From Cristatella mucedo (Eukaryota > Bryozoa > Phylactolaemata > Cristatellidae): 64,000 nucleotides of DNA. The stretch's first letter is position 1; each line of letters begins with the position of its first letter. The stretch spans positions 8,053,501-8,117,500 of the forward strand of contig WPIO01000011.1 in NCBI GenBank assembly GCA_009760855.2, in the 5' to 3' direction. Below, piece by piece: positions 10,896 through 43,440 of this stretch. The position numbers were made by a program, and so were the translations under genes. The notes under the pieces were generated by a model, which saw only the letters and a list, made by a program, of their open reading frames with translations, made no database searches and had not been told where the DNA came from.

Positions 10896-11386
10896 ACTAT
10901 AATAAATGCAGATTGTTGTACATTAATAAATGCAGATGTTTTAATGAATACACGCAGATTGTTACGAATTACTAAATATAGATGGGTGTACATATAAAAC
11001 AATTCACTGAAAATAGGCCCTTAGAAATGAAAAAAAAATTCAGAACTGTGTACATACTTCGGAAATAAAGGTGATTAGTACTCGGGATATTTCTTCACGT
11101 TGGGTATTTTACCTCACTCCTAAGCTCCTCCCCACCTGCCTGCTAGATCGATTGGCAGTTCAGTTGGCAAACAATGCCGCGTCACGCTGTTTTATGTGTG
11201 GGTTGGCGGCCCTACGAAGGACGTGCATTAAAAACACTAAAGACTCCACTTTGCTCCGTTCAAGCTGGAGTTACCGTGAACTTGGGCGTTGCACATTCCT
11301 AGACGAAGGCTCTCTGCTAGGTTCGTGGATGCAGCAAAAACCTTGACCTTGCTGCCATGTGATCCTTGCTTGTTCTTGAGTTTATC
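10896..11386 (+). promoter_or_regulatory. Presumed 5' flank/5' UTR of DHRS4-like gene
   Basis: Lies directly upstream of the DHRS4-like start. An in-frame stop (TGA at 11360-11362) precedes the ATG. The segment is not CpG-island-like, and no TATA box can be assigned with confidence. The transcription start is unknown. Confidence 0.3.
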
Positions 11387-32040
<20,654 letters not shown>

Positions 32041-32476
32041 AGGCTGCTGACAAAAGCCACTGCTGCTTTTAACCTTAGCATAGAACGTACGGATTCAACC
32101 GAAGGAAATGGCATACCGATTAGCCCTATCCTTTGACAGTGTGCATGTAAGCTAGCGGCCGTACCCATGCTGTCAGCTCACGGCAGCTCAGTCACATCCA
32201 CGGTAGCCCAGTGGCTGCAACAGCCGCGTTCTTCCATGTCTATGATTGCGATGGATGCAGCCGCGTTGTCACCTGCTAAATATTGGAACGAGTTCAGTTG
32301 TCATGCCTAACTGGAGTTGCCCCAGTACTGCCTGGTGTAACTACCAGGGCAAGGCCTGATCGTGGCCCTGATCTCTTTAACGTATCGATTCTTGCTCACA
32401 TGGCTGGCACTAGCTTCTGCTTGTGCCCAACAAACAGTAGTCCGGCTGTCAGGCCAGACTGTAACGGCAAAATAAA
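32041..32476 (+). promoter_or_regulatory. Presumed DHRS4-like 3' UTR with AATAAA signal
   Basis: Noncoding sequence follows the stop. A canonical AATAAA lies at 32471-32476, about 430 nt downstream. A later GAATAAAC near 33078 is an alternative. Confidence 0.45.
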
Positions 32477-33430
32477 TGGATGCTGGGTTTATCTTTGATG
32501 ACTTCCTTGACGTCTTCTCGAGGTCTTAGCTTGCTTGGTGCTTGTGCTGTGCTTATACTCAAGTAGGATCCCACCGGCATTAGTTTGGTATCGTTCTCGT
32601 GGTGTAGACGGCTGAAAGCTATGTACTAGGCTGCCTGAAGAGCAACTGATTGAATTGCAGCAAGGAAATCCCTTTATATGCTCTGCAACTTCATACCGTC
32701 ACCTCAGCGTATTGAGTGTCTTTATTTGTGAGCTTGGAATTATTTTTGAGCCGTATTATCGTTAATTTACTTGCTGCCACGAATTTGCTGCCGAACTCAT
32801 ACAATTGCCTGATAAAAATGGTGCTATTGCCAATCGTCAGTTTATGGAGTTCGTGGGCATCTTGGATTTGTCCGTTCGGCGACGAATCTTCTGTCTAACA
32901 CTGCCACAGAGTTACCCTAACTGTCTTGTGGCACTTGCAGCCTTTGAGCAATATGTTCTATTGATGCGAATGCCTTTCGAGGTCGGGAATAGTGTGCAGG
33001 ATCTACAGCTTGCATTGTACACCATGAGATCTGATAATGATCGATCACAGCCGGAATGCTCTTTTCCCTTTTATTGCGAATAAACGTACACCGACAGCTC
33101 TTCTGACAGGCATGCTAGCTTAAATAGAAAGCCATTTGTGGCTTTTATTTCGAGCGCCCCGGTTAGCCGCTCGGTTTAGTCTGACTCTCCGCTCATCACG
33201 GACATGCAGTGCTTGACTGTCAGTAAAGCCCGAGCTCACTGTCACATCCATGCTGACACCTGCCACAGAGCATGACACTTGTTGCATTCTCTTCTGTCTG
33301 CAAACATTAGTTGCTGCGATGGCCGACTAGCGACGCGAGAAGCCGTCCTCTGCAATCAAGCACAAGCACATTCGACATCGTTGTCCAAAAGTGAAACACA
33401 AATGCCTAAACTGACCAAACGAGGTATTAG
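32477..33430. other. Spacer, nothing firm recognised
   Basis: A 92-codon + frame (32805-33083) has no domain and starts without an ATG in good context, so it is not called. Confidence 0.35.
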
Positions 33431-33436
33431 CATTAC

Positions 33437-33607
33437 CTTGAGCTAGGGACTTGTTTGGATAGAGAAAACTAAAAGCTTCATTGATTTCTCGGAGAGCCTG
33501 CTCGTCCTGCAGCTCGGGCAACTCGATAGCTAAGCTCCTGAGGGTGGATGGCAGCCGCAACGAGTACGAGTCCCGCGACTTTACCTCTTTTAATTGCAAT
33601 TGATTGC
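33437..33607 (-). other. Exon-like minus-strand segment, unknown protein
   Basis: A 171-nt minus-strand segment between acceptor TACGCAG and a near-consensus donor CAAG|GTAATG is open in one frame, phase 1 at both ends. It encodes a peptide containing KSRDSYSLRLPSTLRSLAIE, then LPELQDEQALREINEAFSF. The codons are typical of coding DNA (GAG, CTG, CAG, AAG). I do not recognise the family. The nominal methionine is a TTG, so it would be an internal exon. No partner exons were found. Confidence 0.3.
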
Positions 33608-34079
33608 CTGCGTAGTGTGCGGCAAAATTGGCTATTCAAAACTGCAGAGTAGGAGCCAGCCGTTCTGCCGGCAATGCTGTCAGATTGTTTGGACACAATG
33701 TGGCACGTGCGTTATCTATTCTACTGCCAGGCCGAACCGCAAGCCTTTGCTGATAGGCACTATATTAGTCACTGGATGTAGGAGGAGGTACGATCAGGCC
33801 ATGTTTCCCTAGTGTGTTCGCTACCATGGGAGTCCTGCACTGACGTTGTTCATGTTCACTGTCGACGTGACTCCGATCACCGAAAGCTGGTAATTGGCTT
33901 CGTGGCTAATGTGGCTGAACAAGATGCATTATTAGAAATATTACCAATCCAGGGGGTGTCTATCGACCCTCGCTTTCATCTGAGCGTGCTAACATACGTC
34001 AGCAGGCGTCAGTAACGCATTGCAGTGACAGTCGAGACACTGTTTCCTGCTTGAATCGGCGGCCGCGCGAATAAAAGAA

Positions 34080-34350
34080 GTATGCATGCATGTGTGTATC
34101 TCCGTCTGTAACTTCACAAAGTCATAAAGACCGTGTGGGTGTTACGCAGGAGAGTTTTGTATAGCGAACTCACAGCCTAAGCGGCTTTCGGTACGCATTC
34201 AGTAGCCAACAGACTTCCTCTCACGCAGCAAAGAGAAAGTGGGAAGCATAGCAGAGTCAGGAGATCAGTTGAGGTAGTGAGTAGCATGGAAGTAGCAGCT
34301 CAGGACCGCTGAAAAGGATGAGCCATAGTTGGCAGCAGCAGAATAGAAGT
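34080..34350 (-). mobile_element. LINE-B 3' end, minus strand
   Basis: Second LINE family. From the right it encodes a C-terminal peptide with the YFHATHYLN-type and LLRE.KSVGYR-type motifs seen in the 57.5-kb copy. It ends in CTCCTGCGTAACACCCACAC and a TGCATGCATA tail at about 34080. It is heavily 5'-truncated. Confidence 0.8.
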
Positions 34351-34784
34351 GCCGCGTCGCACACGTTCCAGTGCAAGCTCGCAGTGTGGAAAACCGGCGC
34401 CCTCTCCGTCGTTAATTACGAAAGCTTGAACAAACTTGTCTTAGCCGGCCTAGCGATAGAGCTCTTCGCTCGACACTTGGACTCGCGAACGTGAAGTGCC
34501 GAACTTTACAGAGTTCGGCGATATGCTGCGAAACAATCCGTTCGTCGTTCGGTGTCCTCTCGCTTGAGACGAGCTGTTGTGTCAGCTAAAAGTTAACTCG
34601 CACTCCTTTCGAACTTCAGTTCTTGCGATCTGGCAGCGATCAGACGATTAGCCTTGTGCGGCCACGCCCCTTGCTCAGCTCCCGTCCGGTAGCGCCGGCA
34701 CGTGGGCGTGGCCGCGGTTGCGGACCAAGGCGGTCCGATACTTCTGCTTTGTGCCATGTGCGCTTCTGCTCAAGAATAAATAAA

Positions 34785-34925
34785 TAAATCCTAGCTGATT
34801 AAACAGCCTTTTTTTGTATAGCGACAGAAGAGCCTTTACGGCTATCACCACCGCTTGCAGTGGCGATAAAGAATCGCCCACCGCAGGAATCGAACCCACG
34901 ACCTCGGGACGGAGGTAGTGAGGCC
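34785..34925 (-). mobile_element. SINE-B, minus strand
   Basis: A well-preserved tail, body and B box (GCAGGAATCGAACCCACGAC on the + strand). The A-box end is truncated at about 34925. Confidence 0.86.
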
Positions 34926-36000
34926 ACTGAGCCGCTTTGGCTCTGTACAGGAGCCTTCGAGAATACAGTGCGATCCACACCCCTTCCCGTCGGTACGGCG
35001 TTAATGCGATGAAGTTGTTTACCTCTGCATTTAAGCTGGATTGCAGGCTCGCATCGTCACGGTTGCGAGCTACGCGTATCTGTAATGCAGGACGGCAATA
35101 GCGGACCTGACCGCCACTGGAACTGCGACCTGAGAATGACATGCACCATTGTGAACCCGGGTACGTCTGGGGCAACGGCTGCTCTAGTTTACTGCTGCCC
35201 ATCACATTCAGGCATGCTGGCCGGCAGGTCCGCTTCTAGTAATCTATTTCGCAACGAGCTTAGCCAGGACAGCATGGCCTGGCTTTGTTTATGGCGTGAC
35301 CGAAAGTACGCTGTCGCTTAGACCATATTACCTGCGCCGGTAGCTTGGCGAGCCGACGCACGAGGCGTGTCTTCTCTTTTCGAGTCCAACATACTTGCAG
35401 CAATGTAGTAAGTAGCTGCTTAAATAGGTAGCCTTCTTACTTTAACTATGCTACGACAAGGTAAAAGCGATCGTTTTTTGACTGGCCAGTGCCAACAATA
35501 TTCCCTACAATTTATGAACGCTTGGAGTGCTTGGCTAACCGGGCGCGTACACGCGAGCACGAAGCGAGTAAAGGGAAACTCTGGACAACTGTACGTAACG
35601 TTAAAAAATTACCACATGCTTGTTCTACTACCAATGTTCTACCGGTGCGGCCTACTTTGTAGGGCTAGGGCAAAGAGAACGCGAACCAACACTGACCTCA
35701 CGATCTCAAATATTATTACGAAGGAAAAATGCTGTACGTGAGTAGCGCCTGCGCAGGACGCCGGGTTTCTTCTTTAAGGAGAGGATACCCAACAATTGTC
35801 CTTGATTTCTTGGTTGACACAGCTTGCTCTGAGAGTTGGTCACGCTGCATCCCGGCCCTCGAGAGGTTTTTCGTATGGTGGTTATTTTAGTACACACGGG
35901 TTAAATAAGCTCCTATTTGTGGGCGTAGTGCCCTGCTTGGCGATATACCCGAGGTTCTCTGTGAAAGGCAGGCGAACATTATTGTATTGTGGAAATCCTT
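34926..36000. other. Spacer, nothing recognised
   Basis: No supportable gene or repeat. Confidence 0.35.
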
Positions 36001-36182
36001 GATGGCACACTAGGTAAGGTGGTTGCTTTCATGACCTCGGTCCTGAGGTCGTGGGTTCGATTCCTGCGGTGGACGATCCTTTATCGCCACTGCAAGTGGT
36101 GGTGATAACCGTAAAGGCTCTTCTGTCGCTATACAAAAAGAGGCTGTTTAATCAGCTAGGATTTATTTATTTTTTATTTAAA
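36001..36182 (+). mobile_element. SINE-B, plus strand, near full length
   Basis: Starts TGATGGCACACTAGGTAAGG (A box), has GTGGGTTCGATTCCTGCGG (B box), CAAGTGGTGGTGATAACC and CTTCTGTCGCTATACAAAAA, and ends CAGCTAGGATTTATTTATT. It is a good reference copy for the family. Confidence 0.9.
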
Positions 36183-36965
36183 TCCAGCTTGATTTGTGGA
36201 TTCAGATTTTGCCGGAAATCCAACCTGATTGGCCGACCTCAATCGATCAAGTGCATCATCCATTTCGCGTGAAAGGATTGCGAAAGTGGGGGCGTTAAAA
36301 CCAATGCAAGCTCGTTAAAGTAAGAACTCGTGCCGCAGCACAGAGACAGTGCGTCGCATCATTCAACCAAGTCTGACAGCAAATGAAGCGTTCGCCGCAG
36401 CCGCTCGAACGAGAAAAGCGGTACCTGGGAAGATCGCGAAAGAAACTGTCGTTATTAATATGATCTTCATTACTGCTGCCACGAATGCTCGTGAATCCTT
36501 CACTTGCGGTTACGCTTTGATTAGACGAGGCCAGTAGCAGAGGGGGACAGGTGCGACGCTTCAGTCGCAGGCGGCGCAGCCCAGCACAATGCAGGCCGCA
36601 ACCGTCATGCCTTTCGTCATGACTTGATCATCCGTCGTTCTCTTGCCTGCGTCAGGAAACATTGGCCGTCTTGAGCCTCGCCATTTTCTGGCCTATGTGA
36701 GCTAAGAGAAAGACATGGGTACAATGTGGGGGGTGCAAGTTCTCTCAATCATTCGGATATGTTGCATGCAGATGTATCCGAGCAATATGAACATCATTTT
36801 CAGAAGAGTTTGCCCCGGGTGATAAAAAAATGTTCTGCTACTGGTGAATTTGAGGTACATATTCATGCGTTTGCATCTGCAGCTCCACAAAGTTTCAGCG
36901 TTGTCGCACGTTAAGCTCGAGACGTATTCGCGAAAAACCTGAGCAATTTGCCGTGTTCAATCGGA
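36183..36965. other. Spacer, nothing recognised
   Basis: No supportable gene or repeat. Short open frames only. Confidence 0.35.
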
Positions 36966-36969
36966 AGCT

Positions 36970-37120
36970 AAAAAATGTTAGCTGGTTCAACAGGGTCGTT
37001 TTCATAGCGACAGAAGCGTCTTAACGTCAACCACCACCGCTTGCAATGGACAATAAAAGATCGCCCACTGCACGCCTCGAACCCGCGATCCGGGTCGGCA
37101 AGAGCGAGCGCGTTAACTCC
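36970..37120 (-). mobile_element. SINE-B, subfamily 2, minus strand
   Basis: Shares GAAGCGTCTTAACG and AATAAAAGATCGCCC with the 22.5-kb copy. The A-box side is degraded at the edge of a CpG-rich block. Confidence 0.75.
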
Positions 37121-37960
37121 TGGGCGAAGACGGGGGGGACAGCCTTGACCTCACACCGCGAAGACCGAGCAAGCAGCACAGAGTCATTAGGAAGACAACG
37201 AGCAGCCACGCAGCAGCAGCTCCCGCTCCAGCTCTGCCGCGCCGCTGACACCGCCAGCCGGCTGGAGCACCTCAGCGGCGGCCGAGCGGCATGGCGGCAC
37301 GCGATGCCGCCATGTTGGCTGGAGAGGGCGAGAGTGAATAGACCTGCGGGCGAACGCGTCCTTCCGTCGGACGGTCGCCGACGAGAGGCGGGCCCACGCC
37401 GACGACCGGATCAGACGAGCGGATCTACGCCTCTCTTATTCGAGAGCCATGCGACGCTGGTGGAAGGCCTCGCTGGAGATCGAGTGGCAGCTGCCACCGC
37501 TCGACAGCCGCTCGTCAGGCTGACCACGCGGTCGACTCGCTCCAGCAGGCTCGGCGAATTAGAGTTGGCGGCGGCGGCTGACTGTCCATCAGAGTCCGCC
37601 GCGTTGGCAAAACGTCGTCCTCCACGCCTCGGTCCACGTGCGAATTTTCCGAAACAGCAGCTCAATCGTGGATCTGAAGATCTTTGAATTACGGTAATCC
37701 GTGCTGCGGCGGTCATCAGGGACGCGCGAGCGGAGAGAGCGCCGACACTGCCTCAAAGTTTTGAGTGAGCTCCTTCTGCTGACGCTTAGACTTGGGTTAA
37801 AGGTCGTACATCCGGCCCCCGTGCGCGCGCAGTTATTCTCGTTTCGCTCGCCGTTTTACGGGTACTCTTTGGTGCAACAAAGAATCCAACGCCCGAACGA
37901 CGCTCGCCTATTGGTCCAGCATGCGAGCGCCGCCTGCCTGAAAAGCCCGCGAAGGCGATG
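37121..37960. promoter_or_regulatory. CpG-rich block 37.1-37.9 kb
   Basis: GC- and CpG-rich DNA with long but featureless open frames on both strands. It may be a CpG-island promoter. No first exon is assigned. Confidence 0.4.
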
Positions 37961-37961
37961 A

Positions 37962-37990
37962 GAGAGAGAGAGAGAAAAAGAGAGAGAGAA

Positions 37991-38045
<55 letters not shown>

Positions 38046-38059
38046 AAGCGAGAGAGAGA
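37962..38059 (+). repeat. Imperfect (GA)n tract
   Basis: About 100 bp of GA with GAAA and GCGA interruptions. Confidence 0.93.
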
Positions 38060-40935
38060 GTCATAAACATACAGCATACGACCCTGCAGGGTTTATTAAA
38101 ATTCTTTTGGTAGGGGTCCAACGAGTGGCCGGTTAACGTTAGCGGGCGAGGGCACACCGGAAGTTCGATAGCTCCTCCTAAAATGGCGGTAGCCTAGCAT
38201 TTAAATTATCATTCACGAGCCCTGTTTGGCAATTGACTAAAGTTGAAACTAGCCAGCGGAAGCTCTGAAGTGCAAATTGCTTATGGTGAGAGAGCTTTTC
38301 TTGAGAGGTTACTTAACTTGCGGATATAGCAATTTAAATTTTAATTAATAATTGGAAACTGCGGTATTTTCATAAATTCAAGCCATCGCATTGCAAATTT
38401 ACAGAGGACTGGAACAGTAAGTGAACTTTTTAGAAATTAAAAAAAGCATTTCTTTTGAATCGGGATGATGTATGCGACAAAATGGTTCCATTTTAATTGC
38501 AGAATTGTATTATCAGCATCGGCCGGTCTTTCAAAACGCTGCTCTGATAAATCGTACACTGGGTGAAGAAGGAGGCTTATGAGTTCTCCTAGAGGGTCTA
38601 CCTTGAACTTTTGACGTGGATTTAAAAATGAAATAATTTCATTGAGGTTTGGTCCGTGCTGCTGCTCTTTCTAAAACACCATCGCACGATACTGCGCCAC
38701 ACTACTCAACCGGTGCGCCATAACAATAATAAGCTGCGTAATTAGCCTGTATCGAACAACTCCGTGAATTGCTAAACCGATGCTCATATTTATTGTGACC
38801 TTCCACTATAACACTGACCTTTATTGTCGCACTGAAGACGTGTTTCGTGCGAATTTTGCATTGAAATGATTGCGACAGTTTTCTCTTGCTGAGACCGACA
38901 CAGCAGCTCGCAGCGGAAGCGGGTAAGTGGCGAGCCTGCTGGCCGAAATAGTGAATCTCGCTGCATGCAGTGGACTCAGTTTTACTAATGCGATACGAAC
39001 CCTCAGGATAAAGAGCTGCGGTCGCCATTTAAATGCCTGGCGCGGTTTGTATCACCCGCTAAGGTGTGCATTGTTGGCTAAACTCGTCAAAGAGACAAAC
39101 ATAACTTAGCCGATAACTGAACTTGTCGCCCTTTGACCAGCTGCTGGAGTGGATATTCTTATACTGCCACCGTGCGGCTAGTAAGGTTTTTCAATCTTCT
39201 CGTGAAGGCAAAACTTTAGCATTAGCGTTTGAAAAGCGGGCAGTTTGTAGATCTCTTGGGAAAAGTGACGATGGTGCACGGACTACGCAATAGACCATCG
39301 GCTTCGCGGCAGCTTGCCGCTGAACGGGACCGTGCGCGCCGGCCGCCGACGGGCGTGCAGCGTCAGTGCCTCCGTCGGTGATGCCAACCGCTTTGACGTC
39401 TGCTTTTCCGAAGCGGGGCTGGTTTGCTGTCTTTTCCTGACGTTTAAGCGTTGAGGATTCGGCTCGCGCTTGCACAGACTACCAAAAACGCCTCGCGAGC
39501 AACTGTGGTCCCGCTGATTTTCTTTCATTAAAGAGATAGCTGAATCTAGCGACGGCTGCGGTAGCAGCGCTCAGAAATTAGTAGCGATGAAAGCGGCCGT
39601 CAGAGATGTGCTAATAATGTCAAGCCGATTCTGCACGCAGAGTTAGGATGCTCGATACTTTTTTTTAACGGAACTTTGCTATTACGCCGATGCAAAGTAT
39701 CGCGGCTGTAACTTTCGGTGCCTTGCCTCCGACTCGCGGTCTCAGGAAATAGCTACCGAGACGCCGATGAGCGCTACAAGCGGAAAGGGAAAGAGCTTAC
39801 CGTCGTCGCGGCCGGAAACGTGAAAGGTGGGCGTGGCAGCTGCTGCCGGAAACTGTTAACCTCCGGTACAAATTTGTTCGCTCGGACGCGGGAAGGAAGC
39901 GGGAGCAGAATGCATGCGCCACAAATATTGTAGTACGTTGTCGTACCGCGGGGTGAATCCGGAGGTCATGATCCTATACCCTTAATTAGCTTAATCGGTT
40001 GTGGTAGCACTCTCAAATTGGAATCAGGAGGCAGCTATCCGTTCGGGGCTCATGAAGTTGGTGCTTCGCGACCCGTTGAAATCGTTAGCGGAGCTTTGCT
40101 CGGGCCCAGCCAGCTTTTAGCACCGCAAGTTTGGGCCGAAGGCTCGCGCTAATATATAGCTGGAGAACGCTCAAGCGGGGAACTTTGTCAGAAACTCTCT
40201 GGCAGTGCGACCAACGGGTTATTTGAACTAGGAGCGGCCTAATTGTAGAGCGCCACAGAAGTGGCAGCGGCAGTGCGGCCAACGGGCAAGCCAGTACTTG
40301 GCTCTTCGACGGATGGAGCGCTAGCAGTCCTGGCGGGGCGCGCAGTGCTGCTAGTATCAGGCGATGCTGGCGCTGCGCGCTCCTTCTTGCCCCCTAAGCA
40401 CCGCAAGCTGCTCGCATCAGATCGAGGCTATTCGCGCACAGCGTGCTGTGAGTGCAGCTAGCATTGAGGTGTGTTAGCTCAGCCGAGCAGCAGCTGACGG
40501 CAGATCAGCGATCAAGCAGCCACGTCAGTCTGTAGGTGTACGTATGAGTGGGACCTTGGGGACTCGGGTAATAAAAAGCCTTAAGTAATTTGTTCTAATA
40601 AAACAAAAGATGGTTTGCAGAGGGTAAATGAAATCAGCGTGAAAATTATTCGGTTTTCGCACTCTCGATATACCGCATCAGATGTCAGCATAAAAAATTA
40701 CCTTAAACTCTGTGTCGTCATCGCCCCTAAGCAGAGTCTGCGCCTATTATTTTGACGATATATATATCTCTACTAATTAAAGCGAGAAAGTCCGTCACGT
40801 CGCGAGACGTGCACTTGCGTCACGTGGCAAGATGGCGCACTTTCGTCGAGCGGCAAGATGGCGCAGTGTTGTCTTCCATGACGCGACTATTATGACTCAG
40901 CGAAGTGAGTCCGTATGCAGTGAGCTGCTCGGATA
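38060..40935. other. Unique-looking spacer, nothing recognised
   Basis: About 2.9 kb of mixed composition without a recognised repeat, RNA gene or coding exon. Short open frames have no domains. Confidence 0.4.
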
Positions 40936-40939
40936 TATG

Positions 40940-41092
40940 CATTTAATTCATCTAGCACCATAAGAGAATTTAATCTCTATTCAGGCGCTTTATGCATGCC
41001 ACGGGGCTCTAACCCACGACCTTGCTCGTCAAATCATACTTTCACCTTGACCTTATTCGAGGCCAGTACTTTAACCGCTGACTGGGCCACGA
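40940..41092 (-). mobile_element. SINE-A, minus strand
   Basis: Diverged copy, with TTAATCTCTATTCAGGCGCT and GGGGCTCTAACCCACGACC, and an insertion between the B and A boxes. Confidence 0.78.
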
Positions 41093-41155
41093 CAACGAGT
41101 CCGCAGTCGATATTGACACTCGTAGAGGCACGAATGGAGAGAAGGGGATAGATAT

Positions 41156-41158
<3 letters not shown>

Positions 41159-41202
<44 letters not shown>
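41159..41202 (+). repeat. (GA)n microsatellite
   Basis: Pure GA run of about 44 bp. Confidence 0.95.
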
Positions 41203-41204
<2 letters not shown>

Positions 41205-41399
41205 CGTTTAGTCTCTAGCTGCCGATCTGATTGGCAGAATCGCTGCATAACGCTCCGACCATACTAAAACCAGTCTAAGGATCGCGCGGCTGACCCCACT
41301 GACCTACAAAGGATCACGTGAAGGCTATCAGGTCCCAGACCTCGCCATGCGCTTAATCGCTGGGAAGCGGGCGGGTGGGGGTACGCCCTTTTCGGCTTG

Positions 41400-43430
41400 G
41401 CCTAGGGCTGGCCTGAGCCCGCTGACGTGCCCCTTTTATATGCCAGCGAGACGCAAGCCGTTTGGCCCGCGCTGCGACTGACGATGAAAGAGGCATCGAG
41501 ATATTTTAAAGCACGCGGCAATCTTCCACTTTCCGCGAGCCGTTTGTTCGCCGCCAACGCACGTTGCACCGAGCTGCCGTGTGCTCGCTACACGCCGCTC
41601 ATAGGCGGCGCTCGCGTCCGAGCCAGAGGGTCGCTTCCGGCAGCTTCGCTCTCGTCGGGACCGTCGCCGCCGCGGCGTTTCGCCGCGGCCTAATTACGAA
41701 GGAGGCCGCTCGCCTCAGACGTCGCGTACGCGGCGGCGCTCGAAGTGGCAGAAAGAAGTACGCCTCGGCACCGACGCCAGCGACCGACCGCTAAATTGTC
41801 TCGGGTGGGCGGGCGGGGAGGGGGTAGCGCGCGCATGCCGGGAAGCGCGGCAGCGGATGTCCTACGCCGCTGCCGCCGCTGATGCTCTCTCGTCGGAGCC
41901 GACGCCTGCCGCAGTGCCGTCCGCCACTCCGGGCGCTTTTTACGAGCAGCGGCAGCGGACCTAACTGAGGCGCAGCGCGTCTCGGCAGGCTTTCGGCGGC
42001 TTGCCGCCCCGCCCCGCCCCGCCCCGCCGCGACGGACGAGAGGCAGTGCACTCGCTGGCGCGCGTGCTCGCTGCTGGACATTAGCACATGGTCAGGTTGC
42101 TGACTAGTGACTCTGCCGCCGCAGCAGAGAAGAGCAGAAGAAGAAGAAGAAGAAGAGGTCGGCGATCAGGCCAAACTGCAGGCAGAGACCGGTGCGTCCG
42201 CTTAGCCCAAGCGGCGGGAGGAAAAGTGTCCTACGTCTGCCGAAACCTGGCGAATGTGGGTTCAGGGCGTGTCTGACCTCTCGCGGAGATTGGCCACGCA
42301 GCTGGCGAGCGCTCGGGTAGCCCGCGGTTGCTGCGCGCTCTCACTGGCGACGACCGAGCGGTTGAGCGGTCAGCGATACGTTCGCAAGATAAACCCGGCC
42401 ATGTTATTACCGCTTCGAGATTCGTAACGATAAGGAACCAGATATACCCTGATCTGCGGACTTTAAAAGTCTGAAATGCCGTCCGGAGCGATGGCTAGCG
42501 CGCGGCGGCGCCTCGTACCGGTCCCATTCGGCCCACTCCGGCTGGCTGCGGAACATGCAGCCGTAGGTTAAGGACGTTGACGTGTCGTCAAGTTTTGGCG
42601 CTCTCGATGGGTGTCGCAATCGTCTGATGTCTCCGCGAGAAGGCGTCTCCGCCCGTCAGGCGGCGCTCTGGCCACTCATCAGCTGCGCTTCGGCGGGCCA
42701 GCCTCGCCAGCGGCCGTCGCACGTCGGCGAAGAATGTCGCCGTCGTTCGCGCTGCGTTTGTCGTGCGCGGCGGCGGCGGCGGCGAGCTTTGACTTCGGAG
42801 CCTCGACGGCAGCAGCGCTCGCCGAGCCCGGATGGATTGCGGAGGGAAAGCAGAGAGGTTCCAGATACGAGTCCCGGCGCGCTCGCACGCGGGAAAAGTC
42901 GGGTTGGCGAAGCTCTCTCGGGAGCCAAAGAGCAGGCGTTCCGCGGCGGCGGAGGCGGCAGCCATGCGGTGACGCCTGAAGGCGGCGCGCCACCCGCCAG
43001 ACGGGCGCCCAAAAGAGGCCGCCGCCTGGCCGCGGGTCGGCGCCGCCGCGCGCCGTCGCTCGCCGCTCGTCGCAGCTTTCTCTTTCTCCTTCGCCACTTT
43101 CCCTTTCGCTCACGACCGCCGCGCGGCTGGCCGCGACCGGCGCGGCGGTCCGTCGGCACCGCCGCGCCGGTCGCTCCTGCCGCCGCGTTCGGTCCGTTCG
43201 TTTGCTCCTCGATCGCGTCGGCAGACGAACGTCGACGCGGTGCGGGTAAGCCCCACGTGCGAGACTACTGTCTCGCGCGCGGGGCTTACCGCTGGCGGGA
43301 TGCGGGCTCAGGTGACGCGCGCGAGGCCAGCCTGCAGGGACTCGGCTTGCCGCGCAGGGACTCGGCGCGTGCTCAGCGGCCACAGCAAGCGTAGCCGCAG
43401 AAGTGCGTGGCCAGTGGAAGGCTAAACTTT
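41400..43430. promoter_or_regulatory. Large CpG-island-like block, 41.4-43.4 kb
   Basis: About 2 kb of very GC- and CpG-rich DNA, with a (CCCCG)n run at 42006-42028 and open frames of up to 270 codons on both strands that reflect composition. A donor-like GCGG|GTAAGC at 43246 and a second donor-like GTAAGCCCC on the opposite strand lie in one hairpin (43245-43290). It is likely a promoter or 5' exon region of a gene not otherwise seen here. Confidence 0.5.
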
Positions 43431-43440
43431 GGCATTAGGG

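Noticed and set aside
32805-33083. 92-codon + frame after the DHRS4-like gene
   Set aside because: It starts at a non-ATG codon, has no domain, and its length is expected by chance in 64 kb.
37046-37687. 213-codon + frame
   Set aside because: It starts in a SINE-B and runs through CpG-rich DNA, with no domain.
42582-43394. Open frames of 270 (+) and 234 (-) codons in the 41-43 kb CpG block
   Set aside because: Arg/Ala-rich frames exist on both strands at once, as expected from GC-rich composition. There is no ATG in good context and no domain.
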